From: Candidatus Thioglobus sp. | GTDB lineage: Bacteria > Pseudomonadota > Gammaproteobacteria > PS1 > Pseudothioglobaceae | Assembly: GCA_028345055.1 (NCBI GenBank) | Contig: JAOMCO010000003.1 | Coordinates: 1 to 64,000, forward strand | Length of the DNA stretch: 64,000 nt | Direction of reading: 5' to 3' | Shown here: piece by piece, positions 1 through 9,550 of the stretch | Layout: every line of letters starts with the position of its first letter | How positions within the stretch are numbered: the stretch's first letter is position 1 | Position numbers and translations under genes: made by a program | Notes under the pieces: generated by a model | Databases searched by the model: none | What the model was told of the DNA's origin: nothing | Seen by the model: the letters and a program-made list of their open reading frames with translations, nothing else

Positions 1-42
1 TCAGCTAGGAAAACCACCAAAAAGACAGACGCCGATAAGTAA
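1..42 (+). CDS. rpsB: 30S ribosomal protein S2, C-terminal fragment (truncated by window start)
   Basis: Frame 1 reads SARKTTKKTDADK* directly upstream of tsf; basic tail and conserved rpsB-tsf order. Confidence 0.65.
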   Translation, partial: SARKTTKKTDADK

Positions 43-71
43 TCACGATTGTTGAACATAGGAGACAAAAT

Positions 72-950
72 ATGGCAATCACTGCCGCTTTAGTTAAAGA
101 ATTAAGAGAAAGAACTGGTGCAGGAATGATGGACTGCAAGAAAGCATTAGTTGAAACTAACGCTGACCTTGAAGCAGCAATTGACTTGATGAGGGCTTCT
201 GGCGCTGCAAAAGCTGCAAAAAAAGCTGGTCGTGTTGCCTCTGAAGGTCTGGTTAATGTGGCTATTAGCGATGACCACAAACATGCAGCTATTCTTGAAG
301 TTAACTCCGAAACTGACTTCGTCACAAAGGGCTCTGAATTTATTGACTTTGTTGAGGCGCTAGGAGTGCTTGCGCTCAAAAACAAGCCTGACTCTGTAGA
401 AACTTTTGTAGGCCAGAAGCTGGACTCTGGCGAAACTGTTGACGAAGCCAGAGAGGGAATTATTGCGAAGATTGGTGAAAATATTTCAGTTAGAAGAGTG
501 CAAATTGTAAATGCTGAAAGCGGCCTTTTGGGCGCTTATAAACACGGTGATCGCATTGCAGTACTTGCTGTTCTTTCATCTGAAGATGCAGAATTAGCTA
601 AAGATGTGGCAATGCATATTGCCGCCTCTAGGCCAGAGTGTATCAGCGAAGATCAGCTATCAAATGAACTTCTTGAAAGAGAAAAATCTATCTTTATTGA
701 ACAAGCAAAAGAAAGCGGAAAGCCTGACAATATAATTGAAAAAATGATTGTAGGCAGAATGAAAAAATTTGTCAATGAAGTCACTCTTTATGGCCAAGCT
801 TTTGTGAAAAACCCAGACATGACAGTTGGTACTCTTGTAAAGTCTAAGAATTCAGAGGTTTTATCATTTATTCGATATGAGGTTGGAGAGGGAATAGAGA
901 AAAAAGAGGACAATTTTGTTGAAGAGGTTATGGCCCAGGCTCAATCTTAA
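72..950 (+). CDS. tsf: Elongation factor Ts
   Basis: MAITAALVKELRERTGAGMMDCKKAL N-terminus, full-length EF-Ts. Confidence 0.98.
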   Translation: MAITAALVKELRERTGAGMMDCKKALVETNADLEAAIDLMRASGAAKAAKKAGRVASEGLVNVAISDDHKHAAILEVNSETDFVTKGSEFIDFVEALGVLALKNKPDSVETFVGQKLDSGETVDEAREGIIAKIGENISVRRVQIVNAESGLLGAYKHGDRIAVLAVLSSEDAELAKDVAMHIAASRPECISEDQLSNELLEREKSIFIEQAKESGKPDNIIEKMIVGRMKKFVNEVTLYGQAFVKNPDMTVGTLVKSKNSEVLSFIRYEVGEGIEKKEDNFVEEVMAQAQS

Positions 951-970
951 TAGGAGTAAAAAAAAATTTG

Positions 971-1000
971 AAAGGGCGTCCTAGGGCGTCCTTTTTTTTC
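971..1000 (+). terminator. Rho-independent terminator after tsf
   Basis: AAAGGGCGTCCTAGGGCGTCCTTTTTTTT folds with G:U wobbles into a stem followed by a T-run. Confidence 0.75.
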
Positions 1001-1009
1001 AAAACAACC

Positions 1010-3481
1010 TTAGATGCTTGTTTTATCTTTAATAATGAGCTTCATTATAGCTGGCATTAGAAAAAAATCAGCCAATAGTGCTACTAAAATCGCACTTGCT
1101 GTCAATACGCCAAAATCGAACATATTATTCATCTGAGAAAATGTAAGCACGAGGAAGCCAAGTGCAAGAACAATGGATGTCAAGGTTATAGCCCTTCCAG
1201 TCCCTAATAGCGTCAAGCGAACTGCCTTATCAACGTCGTTATACTGAAGCTCGTACCTTCTAAAATTATGCATAAAGTGAACTGTGTCGTCTACAGCCAA
1301 ACCAAGTGCAATAGCTCCAATTAAAAGAGTAAACATGTCTAAAGGCATTTTAAAAATTACCATAATGGTTGACAAAATAATAATCGGCAATAGATTTGGA
1401 ATCATACTAATAAGCCCAATCTTAATATTACCAATTAAAAGAACCATAAGAATTGCAATAAGCGAGAACGCTAGAACATAACTAACTGCGCTGCTGTAAA
1501 TTGCCTCCTCAAAAGTGACTGTCATCAGGGTTCCTATGCCCGTGAACTTTACCTTTGCTAATGACCCAAATTTTTGATCAAGATAAATCTGGGCATTATC
1601 AATAAAAGTATTTGCCTCAAGTGAATCTATAAACGGGGTTTTTAGAGTTAAACGAGCCTTAGAGTAATTGGAGTCAACCAAACTAGCAAGATCATTATTG
1701 CCGCTGCTTTCGAATAGTAAAAACTCTTGGGCAATTAAGTCGGGATCATCTGGAATGGCATAGAACTCATCGCGGTTTTCATTAAGCGCTCTGTTGGTTT
1801 CTTTTATCACATCTATATAGCTTATGACTTTTCCAACAAACATATTGCCTGTTGTGATGGAGTTTATATTTTGAGAGACGTCATCAATAACTTTCAAAAC
1901 TTCAGGATTATAAAGGCCATTTGTTTTTTCGGTGTCAATTATCACCTCAAGGGTAAGCGACCCCTTTAAGTTTTCATCTACGGCTTCAGTCGCTACACGT
2001 GCAAAATTATCTTCTGGAAGCCATTGAAGAGGAAAGTGTGAGAATCTTATCTGTGAGGCAATAATAGCTGCACAGATAATTATAACAGCGCCCACAGATA
2101 TAATTAATTTAGGCCTTCCAGTTGCAAAGACGCTGATCCCAATAAGCATTTTATCCATGAACGTTTGGCCATCTTTATCTGCTCTTTGCTTGACAGGCCT
2201 GAAATTAGTTACTGAAATTAAAGACGGTAGAAAAACCAAGGTGAAGACGAGCCCAACCATAACGCCGCTACTTGCAAAAACTCCAAGGTCTGCCACAGGA
2301 GCAACACCAGAAAAAGAAAAAGACCATAGCCCCACAGCTGTTGTTATCGAGGTCATTATAATTGCCAATCCTGAGTGCCCCATTGCGTACCTAAGTGACT
2401 TTTTTGTATCATTGCTGGTTGCAAAATCTTTGTAAAATACTGCCAATAGATGAATTGAGGCGCTAGTTACAACCGCTAAAAGAAACGTTGGCATAATCTG
2501 AGTAGCCATTGTAAATGGTGCTGAAAAGATTGACATAAGTGACACAGTCATTATCAGTGTCAAAGAAACGCATGCAAGTGGCAAAACAACCCCTGAAATC
2601 CGCCTAAATAAAGCAAATAAAACCACCATAATAACGATCATCATTAGGCTAATGAAAACAACTGAATCGTTCATGAGTGCTTGTTTAAAAATGCCTGCAA
2701 TTGCTGCAGAGCCGGATAAGTATATTTCAAAATTACTGTCATTATATCGCTTCATAATTCTCTGAGTTTCAGCAATAATTTCATCATTTTCAGCATCAGT
2801 TAAATAAAGTCTTTGTTCTTCTAAGCTGATTTCATCAAAATCAAGGGCGTCATCAAAATCAAGGGCGTCATCAAAATCAAGGGCGTCATCAAAATCAAGG
2901 GCGTCATCAAAATCAAGACCTGAAGACTCTTGTTGGAGCCCCCTACTTGAATAGGTTTCTGTATCAATTGTGACAGTAGTCATCGTAAAGTCTTCGCTAT
3001 AGAGTGAATTTTCATAAAGACTATTATTTGTGACTGTTTCTTTTAGTTTAATCAGATCTTCTTTGTTTTGAGGAAGGCTAGCAATAAGAGGCTCAACAAT
3101 GAGCTCACCCTCAACTCCATAGGTATTTCTGGCGCTGATTAAAGAGTCTATGGCTTTAATATTTGGCAATTCATTCTCTAAAGCATGGTGAAAGCTATCA
3201 AGCTTTTCTAGAAAATTTAAATCGAAAATGTTTTTGGTTTTCACGGCGATCATAAGCTTTTCATCGCGACCAAACTGATCTCTAAAAACATCGTACTCAA
3301 CTCTCATTGGATCAGTTTTATGTAAAAATCCTTCCGTTGTAGTATCTACTTTTAAAGAGAAAATCTGCGAACCTACAACTAAAACTATTAGAAAAACAGC
3401 CACAATAGTTTTTTTAGCGTTTTCAAAAAGCCAGTCAGAAAAAAGTTCAATTTTGTTTTCAGTCTTTGTTCGCCAGTTCAT
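1010..3481 (-). CDS. RND/MMPL superfamily transporter
   Basis: 823 aa, two repeated multi-TM halves with large periplasmic loops, GLAVDDTVHFMHNFRR motif. Confidence 0.85.
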   Translation of the reverse strand: MNWRTKTENKIELFSDWLFENAKKTIVAVFLIVLVVGSQIFSLKVDTTTEGFLHKTDPMRVEYDVFRDQFGRDEKLMIAVKTKNIFDLNFLEKLDSFHHALENELPNIKAIDSLISARNTYGVEGELIVEPLIASLPQNKEDLIKLKETVTNNSLYENSLYSEDFTMTTVTIDTETYSSRGLQQESSGLDFDDALDFDDALDFDDALDFDDALDFDEISLEEQRLYLTDAENDEIIAETQRIMKRYNDSNFEIYLSGSAAIAGIFKQALMNDSVVFISLMMIVIMVVLFALFRRISGVVLPLACVSLTLIMTVSLMSIFSAPFTMATQIMPTFLLAVVTSASIHLLAVFYKDFATSNDTKKSLRYAMGHSGLAIIMTSITTAVGLWSFSFSGVAPVADLGVFASSGVMVGLVFTLVFLPSLISVTNFRPVKQRADKDGQTFMDKMLIGISVFATGRPKLIISVGAVIIICAAIIASQIRFSHFPLQWLPEDNFARVATEAVDENLKGSLTLEVIIDTEKTNGLYNPEVLKVIDDVSQNINSITTGNMFVGKVISYIDVIKETNRALNENRDEFYAIPDDPDLIAQEFLLFESSGNNDLASLVDSNYSKARLTLKTPFIDSLEANTFIDNAQIYLDQKFGSLAKVKFTGIGTLMTVTFEEAIYSSAVSYVLAFSLIAILMVLLIGNIKIGLISMIPNLLPIIILSTIMVIFKMPLDMFTLLIGAIALGLAVDDTVHFMHNFRRYELQYNDVDKAVRLTLLGTGRAITLTSIVLALGFLVLTFSQMNNMFDFGVLTASAILVALLADFFLMPAIMKLIIKDKTSI
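2832..2917 (-). repeat. In-frame 18-bp tandem repeat (4 full copies plus partial) encoding repeated DFDDAL
   Basis: tcatcaaaatcaagggcg repeated at 2832, 2850, 2868, 2886, partial at 2904. Confidence 0.97.
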
Positions 3482-3623
3482 ATATGTGAGATAGTTTGAT
3501 AATTAGATGATTGTTAAGGCTTAAAATAAATTAAGCTCGGACATTATATTGAACTAAAAAAATATTTGTTCTAAATAAAAGCAAAAACTTTTCTTTAAGG
3601 AAGAAGTTTATTTTATAAAAATG

Positions 3624-4532
3624 CTATAAAGGCTCTATCAATTTTTCTTTATCATCTGACTGGCCATCATTGTTTTTCATAACGCGCCAGGACACAAAAA
3701 GGCCGCTTCCAATAATTACCAACAAACCAATAATGGCTTGTAAGTTTGGCACATAGCCAAAAACTATATAGCTAAGAGTAATAGCGCCAACAATTTCAAA
3801 ATAATTGAAAGGACTTAGTTCTGAAGCACTTGCAAACTCAAAAGCTTTAATAATCATAAAGTGTGATGCTGCAGCAAAAAATCCCATTGCTGAGCCAAGC
3901 AAAATACCTCTCATGTCAGGAGCAGTCCAAGACATTAGGGCTAGTGGCATCATAATTAACAGCCCAACAGCGGCAGAATAAAAAAGGGTTAAAACAGGTG
4001 GCGCCCTAAAGGAAAGTTTTTTAGTAAAAATAATGTACAGCGCATAACAGACTCCTGAAACAACGGCAAGCAAAAGACTTGGATTGAACTCATCTCCAGT
4101 CGGCTGCAATACAACAATCACGCCAATAAACCCAACTATGACTCCTGAACCAATAAAAAGATCAAACTTCTCTCCTAACATTCTTGGAGAAAGAACTGCT
4201 ACAACAAGAGGTGAGATAAAAAGCAGGGTAAGCGCATTAGGAATAGGATTAGATTTGATGGCCGCAAAAAAGGAAAGAGTTGCAAGAGTTAACATCAGCC
4301 CCCTCATAAATTGTAACCTAGGATTTTCTGGTAGTCTTTTCCAGTCCAACTTCTGCCATAGAACTATGGGAATTAACCAGCATGCATGGAAAAAGAATCG
4401 TGTCCAAGTTACTTGCATCACAGAATAATCCTCGCTTAATAGTTTTGCAAAAATGTCTAAAAAAGGAACTGTGCTCATACCCAAAAGCATAAGACCTATT
4501 CCTTTGAGGACTTTTTTATCAAGAAGGCTCAT
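3624..4532 (-). CDS. EamA/DMT family transporter
   Basis: 302 aa, about 10 TM, duplicated EamA architecture. Confidence 0.85.
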   Translation of the reverse strand: MSLLDKKVLKGIGLMLLGMSTVPFLDIFAKLLSEDYSVMQVTWTRFFFHACWLIPIVLWQKLDWKRLPENPRLQFMRGLMLTLATLSFFAAIKSNPIPNALTLLFISPLVVAVLSPRMLGEKFDLFIGSGVIVGFIGVIVVLQPTGDEFNPSLLLAVVSGVCYALYIIFTKKLSFRAPPVLTLFYSAAVGLLIMMPLALMSWTAPDMRGILLGSAMGFFAAASHFMIIKAFEFASASELSPFNYFEIVGAITLSYIVFGYVPNLQAIIGLLVIIGSGLFVSWRVMKNNDGQSDDKEKLIEPL

Positions 4533-4597
4533 AGTGTATTGAATGAAGAAGTATGCTGATTGTACAACATCAAGCGTGCTTGTAAGATTAAATTGGG

Positions 4598-4682
4598 TGG
4601 TGCCGTCGGACGGAGTCGAACCGTCACAGCTTGCGCTACAGCCCCCTCAAGGCTGCGTGTCTACCAATTTCACCACGACGGC
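4598..4682 (-). tRNA. tRNA-Leu (anticodon GAG), CCA encoded
   Basis: Reverse complement GCCGTCG...CAGCC-TTGAGGG-GGCTG...CGACGGCACCA; class II variable arm. Confidence 0.95.
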
Positions 4683-4687
4683 CTTAG

Positions 4688-5017
4688 CTAATTAGTTGGG
4701 ATTTCACTTGTATCTGAATCAATGCTATCATCGCTAATAACGCTTTGGGTCATAATGCTTTGTTCAGGGTCTGAGGCAGCTCTTTCATTTGAGGCAAAGT
4801 AGGCTAGGCTGATACTAGTAATAAAAAAACCAATAGCTAAAACTGCCGTAAGCTTATATAAGAAAGAGTGCGCTCCTCTAGCACCAAAAACTGAGCCTGC
4901 GGCTCCTGAGCCAAATGCAGCTCCTGCATCAGCGCCTTTACCGTGCTGAATAAGAATCAGACCAACAAGACCAAGAGCCAGCAACACGTGAATTACTAAA
5001 ATAATTTGAAATGTCAT
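4688..5017 (-). CDS. secG: Preprotein translocase subunit SecG (start trimmed to MTFQII)
   Basis: LVLIQHGKGADAGAAFGSGAAGSVFGARG motif; tpiA-secG-tRNA-Leu order; upstream extension of the ORF overlaps tpiA. Confidence 0.95.
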   Translation of the reverse strand: MTFQIILVIHVLLALGLVGLILIQHGKGADAGAAFGSGAAGSVFGARGAHSFLYKLTAVLAIGFFITSISLAYFASNERAASDPEQSIMTQSVISDDSIDSDTSEIPTN

Positions 5018-5018
5018 A

Positions 5019-5765
5019 TTAACCTGCCTTACATATTTGTAAAAAATCTTCTGCCTTAAGAGCTGCGCCACCAATGAGCCCACCATCAATATCTGAACAA
5101 GAAATGAGCTCAGCTGCATTGCCAGCATTCATACTTCCACCATATAGTATAGGGGTTTTTTGAGCAATACTCTCACTACTGTCAGCCAAAAGGCCGCGAA
5201 TAAACAAATGAACAGCTTGCGCCTGTTCAGGTGAAGCAGTCAAACCAGTTCCAATCGCCCATACTGGTTCATACGCAATAATTATGCCCTCAAAAGCTTC
5301 TATTCCAAGAAGGTTGATTACTGCATTAAGCTGCTCTGCAACAACGACCTCAGTATTTCCAGAATCTCTCTCCTCAAGAGATTCTCCAACACAAAGAAGA
5401 GGGATTAGGCCAGCATCTATTGCCGCCTTGGTTTTTTCCGCAACAATTGTAATTGATTCACCATAAAGACTTCTTCTTTCTGAATGTCCAACAATAACAT
5501 GTTGAGCCCCAAAATCCTTAATCATATCTGGACTAACTTCTCCTGTAAATGCTCCCTTTGTATTTACATTCAGGTTTTGTGCACCAAGCATTAGGCTGGT
5601 ATTGCTGATTAAAGTTTCTACTTGAGAAAGGTATGGAAAAGGAGCACAAACTATCACTTCAGAGGAAACTCCGTTCATTCCAGAGAGGATGCCCTCAATG
5701 AGAGTCTTAACTGATTCTTTGCTTGCATTCATCTTCCAGTTTCCAGCAACTATTGTTTTTCGCAT
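5019..5765 (-). CDS. tpiA: Triosephosphate isomerase
   Basis: GNWKMNAS, VGHSERR, AYEPVWAIGTG, LYGGSMN motifs. Confidence 0.98.
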   Translation of the reverse strand: MRKTIVAGNWKMNASKESVKTLIEGILSGMNGVSSEVIVCAPFPYLSQVETLISNTSLMLGAQNLNVNTKGAFTGEVSPDMIKDFGAQHVIVGHSERRSLYGESITIVAEKTKAAIDAGLIPLLCVGESLEERDSGNTEVVVAEQLNAVINLLGIEAFEGIIIAYEPVWAIGTGLTASPEQAQAVHLFIRGLLADSSESIAQKTPILYGGSMNAGNAAELISCSDIDGGLIGGAALKAEDFLQICKAG

Positions 5766-5847
5766 CCCGCCTCCTGGACTTTATAAAAAGAGGGCAATTT
5801 TACTCGAAAACACATAGAAAATCAATTAAGAAAAGGCTATTAGAGCC

Positions 5848-7911
5848 CTATTTGAGGCTGGGCATCTCTCTCTTAAACATATCTCTTTGAATGACTGCAT
5901 CATCTGCTTCAAAATTTTGTGCTGCCAGATGTCCTAAATAAACTGCATCTGCAATTAGGCCAGGAGCCTCAGCATCACCAATAATTTTAATGTTGTATTT
6001 TGTTTTTCCCTCTAAATTACTCTGCATTAAGCTGTCATAAAGATTGGTGTCGGATATGCGCTCTGTCACCATTACAACAGATTCACAAGGCATTTTTGTA
6101 ATTGAGCCTGTGAAAGTACACTCTAAAAGCGCAGTTTCATTCTCTATTTTGTTGATAGACTTATTGCAAATAATTTTGACGCCAGAATTGATCAAAGCCG
6201 CCTGAACTCTCTTTTGCTCTAAAGTTGAATCAGTCCATGGTGAGACAACGCTTGCAGGCGTTACAAATACGACCTCGATTTTCATAGAGTTAAGGTGGTC
6301 TGCAATCACTCCAGCTAGGTAGCACTGCTCATCATCATAAACAACAAGTGGGCCCTTAATATCTTGATAGTTTTGAACAGCCTCCTCTGGCGAATATACT
6401 TTAATAGTCTCTAGACCTTTAATAGGGCTTCTTCTACTTCTTCCAATTCCATCCTTTCGCCAATTAGAACCAGTGGCCAAGAAAATGTTATTAATACCTA
6501 GCTCATCAATATGTTCTGCAGTTAGCCTGCTCTCTTTATAGACCTCTATGGTGCTTTTCTGAAGAATTTCATGAACCCTATTATCAACAACTCTTTTCCA
6601 AGCCGAAAGCCCTTTAAGTCCAGACTCAAACAAAACTCTACCACCTAATCTATTTTCAGACTCTGCAAGAATAACCTGATATCCTCGCCTTGCTAACTGA
6701 ACAGCACACTCTAGTCCCGATGGTCCAGAGCCGACAACAAGGGTCTTTTGATCTGTAATCTTAGGTTTAATGTTTTCTGGATCCCAGCCTCTTCTCCACT
6801 CCTCTCCCATTGTTGGGTTTTGAGTGCAGCGAATCGGAACTGTAAAATTATCACTCGACACACAAATATTACAACCAATACACTCTTTGATTTGATCCAT
6901 CTTTTGTTCTTTTATTTTATTTGGCAAATACGGATCAGCAATAGAGGGCCTAGCAGCGCCAATAAGATCTAAAGCTCCTTTTTCAACCAGCTTAACCATT
7001 AAGTCTGGAGAGGATAGTCTTCCAACCCCAACTACGGGCTTGGTAGTAATACTTTTTACAAACTCAACATAAGGCATTTGGTATGCTTCATCTGGCTGAA
7101 AACGTGAGGTTTGAGAGTCATTAGACCAATCAGAGACGTTTACATCCCAAAGATCGGGGTGCTCTGCTAGAAGCTCAACCACAGCTCGCCCCTCTTCCTG
7201 AAACTGCATCCCATCTTTTCCTTTTAGTTCATCAACAGCGAACCTGAAAGCAATCCCACAACTATCACCAATGGCCTCTCTGGTTTCTTCTAGCAATTCT
7301 CTTGTGAGCCTTAATCTATTTTCTAAGCTTCCTCCATACTCGTCTGAACGATTATTCATATCTGGCAATATAAATTGCTGAGCCACTGACATTCCATGAC
7401 CAGCATAAACATAGACAATATCAAAACCTGCAGCTTTTGCATTTAGTGCTGCTTTTTTATGCCAAGACCTGAAGTCTGAAATATCTTTTTTAGTCATTCT
7501 TCTAGCTTGTTTTGGATATAAGAAATTAACTGCCTGCGCATTAGGCGCCATAGCCGGAATTCTGGAGAAAAGATTAGTGGCATTATGGCCACTATGAGTC
7601 AACTCAATTGCCGCTAGAGCGCCATGCTCATGAACAGCTTCTGTCATAAGTCGAAGAGCTGGAATATCTTTTTTATCCCAAATCCTTTGTTCTGCATATG
7701 GAGCTAAATCAGAGCTTGGATGAATTTCTGCCTCTTCGGTACTAACAACACCCCAGCCGCCCTTTGCTTTAAGACCCCTCATAGCAGCATGAGCTCTTGG
7801 CCTTACATGACCCATTCCACAACAATGTGGCACCTGATAGAAACGATTTTTAGTTACAACAGGTCCAATTTGAACTGATTCAAAAAGTCGGCTATATAGA
7901 TTTTTATTCAT
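5848..7911 (-). CDS. FMN/4Fe-4S amine dehydrogenase, trimethylamine/dimethylamine/histamine dehydrogenase family
   Basis: RNRFYQVPHC-like N-term, CIGCNIC 4Fe-4S motif, C-terminal dinucleotide-binding domain, GDAEAPGLIADAVYLGH. Confidence 0.85.
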   Translation of the reverse strand: MNKNLYSRLFESVQIGPVVTKNRFYQVPHCCGMGHVRPRAHAAMRGLKAKGGWGVVSTEEAEIHPSSDLAPYAEQRIWDKKDIPALRLMTEAVHEHGALAAIELTHSGHNATNLFSRIPAMAPNAQAVNFLYPKQARRMTKKDISDFRSWHKKAALNAKAAGFDIVYVYAGHGMSVAQQFILPDMNNRSDEYGGSLENRLRLTRELLEETREAIGDSCGIAFRFAVDELKGKDGMQFQEEGRAVVELLAEHPDLWDVNVSDWSNDSQTSRFQPDEAYQMPYVEFVKSITTKPVVGVGRLSSPDLMVKLVEKGALDLIGAARPSIADPYLPNKIKEQKMDQIKECIGCNICVSSDNFTVPIRCTQNPTMGEEWRRGWDPENIKPKITDQKTLVVGSGPSGLECAVQLARRGYQVILAESENRLGGRVLFESGLKGLSAWKRVVDNRVHEILQKSTIEVYKESRLTAEHIDELGINNIFLATGSNWRKDGIGRSRRSPIKGLETIKVYSPEEAVQNYQDIKGPLVVYDDEQCYLAGVIADHLNSMKIEVVFVTPASVVSPWTDSTLEQKRVQAALINSGVKIICNKSINKIENETALLECTFTGSITKMPCESVVMVTERISDTNLYDSLMQSNLEGKTKYNIKIIGDAEAPGLIADAVYLGHLAAQNFEADDAVIQRDMFKREMPSLK

Positions 7912-8029
7912 TGTTCAGTTATACAATATTAGGGGGATTTAAATCAAACTATTCTACTTAATGCTTTAATCAAATTTAACATCATTACAGGTATCATTAG
8001 AATTTTAATTCCAAATTTTATACTAGCCA

Positions 8030-9343
8030 ATGTCACAGACTTGGGCCAAATGTTTAGACTCTCTAAAAGACGCACTTCCGCTGGGTGAGTATAGTGTTTG
8101 GGTTAAGCCCTTACAAGCATCTGAGAGAAATGAAACTCTCTACCTTAATGCTCCAAGCGCTTCTGCTCTTAAGTATATCCATAATCACAAAAGCCTCGAA
8201 TCAGCAATAGTTCTTGCTGTGTCAGAACAAGATCGAAAAATTAAGGTACGATTCGGGGTTGTAGAATCTAGAAAAAAAACAAACGCCCAGACCAAGCACC
8301 ACACAACCCCGCTTTTTCCTGAATACACTTTTGATAACTTGGTTTTAGGAACAGCAAACCAAGTGGCCGCTCTGGCTAGCAGGCAAATTGCCGAAAAGAT
8401 TGGCGCCTCTCCTTACAATCCTTTTATTATCTACGGTGAATCTGGCCTAGGAAAAACACATCTTATGCAGGCTGCAGGACACCTCGCTCTTGAAAAAAAT
8501 CCTAAAGCAAAAATAATCTATGTTCCTCTTATGGATTTTGTTAGAAATATTACAACAAGTCTTCGTCATAACACCATTGAAAATGTTAAGCTTTTTTATC
8601 AATCTGCTGACTTGTTATTGGTTGATGACATTCACCTTATTGCTGGGAAAGACAAATCTCAAGAAGAGTTTTTTCATGTATTTAATTTTCTTTTTAGCAC
8701 CAAAAAACAAATAATCTTTACTTGTGACCAGCCGCCAAAAAAAATAAAAGACCTCGAAAACCGATTAAAAACAAGGTTTTCACAGGGTCTGAACTTACAA
8801 CTTTCTCCTCCCGAACTAGAGATGAGGGCGGCTATATTATTAAAGAAGTCACAAAACCCACAAATTTCAATAAACCTAACTGAAGATGTTGCTTTGTTTA
8901 TTGCTAGCCATGTAATTTCAAATGTAAGGGATTTAGAGGGCGCCTTATTAAAACTTAAGGCTTTCGTAGACTTTTCTCAAATTGATCACTCTTTAATTTC
9001 AAAAGATGTTGTTGAGGGCGCGCTTGGTGATTTAATCAAGCCAAAAAAATTATTTATTGAGGTTAATGAGGTACAAAAAACAGTAAGTAAGTATTATGGT
9101 ATTACCGTATCTGACCTAGTTTCAAACTCTCGAAAACAGCACCTTGTTAAGGCTAGACAAATGGCTATATATTTATGTCATGAACTCACATCTTTGTCCT
9201 TATCAAAAATTGGTCAGAATTTTGGTAATCGTGATCACTCCACAGTGCTTTATTCTTGTGAAAAGCTCAAAGGACTAATTGAAACAAATAGAGAAATAAA
9301 AAACGACATAGAAAACATTAAAATTAAAATTACTAACTTATAA
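8030..9343 (+). CDS. dnaA: Chromosomal replication initiator DnaA
   Basis: YGESGLGKTHLMQA Walker A, GNRDHSTVLYSC signature. Confidence 0.98.
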   Translation: MSQTWAKCLDSLKDALPLGEYSVWVKPLQASERNETLYLNAPSASALKYIHNHKSLESAIVLAVSEQDRKIKVRFGVVESRKKTNAQTKHHTTPLFPEYTFDNLVLGTANQVAALASRQIAEKIGASPYNPFIIYGESGLGKTHLMQAAGHLALEKNPKAKIIYVPLMDFVRNITTSLRHNTIENVKLFYQSADLLLVDDIHLIAGKDKSQEEFFHVFNFLFSTKKQIIFTCDQPPKKIKDLENRLKTRFSQGLNLQLSPPELEMRAAILLKKSQNPQISINLTEDVALFIASHVISNVRDLEGALLKLKAFVDFSQIDHSLISKDVVEGALGDLIKPKKLFIEVNEVQKTVSKYYGITVSDLVSNSRKQHLVKARQMAIYLCHELTSLSLSKIGQNFGNRDHSTVLYSCEKLKGLIETNREIKNDIENIKIKITNL

Positions 9344-9550
9344 ACAAAATAATTATTAGTTGTGTTGTTAGGAAGAAAGAAAACATTTTATAATTAGGAT
9401 AGTAACCAACAATTTAATAAATAATAAGTAAAGATATTAACAAAATAGTCACAACTTATCTTATTGATTTTATTTATTAAAAGAAAGAAACTAACATAAA
9501 AAGGCTAAGCTAATAATAACAATAATTAATTTAAATAAGAAAGAGAACTT

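Noticed and set aside
5-385. 126-aa minus-strand ORF
   Set aside because: Antisense shadow of tsf, which is a clear full-length EF-Ts.
2832-2917. Regularly repeated DNA resembling a CRISPR array
   Set aside because: Units are contiguous 18-bp repeats with no spacers and are in frame within a transporter gene; simple coding tandem repeat.
3590-3612. Imperfect hairpin AAACTTTTCTTTAAGGAAGAAGTTT downstream of the EamA gene
   Set aside because: Stem relies on several wobbles and a mismatch, and there is no convincing T-run on the relevant strand.
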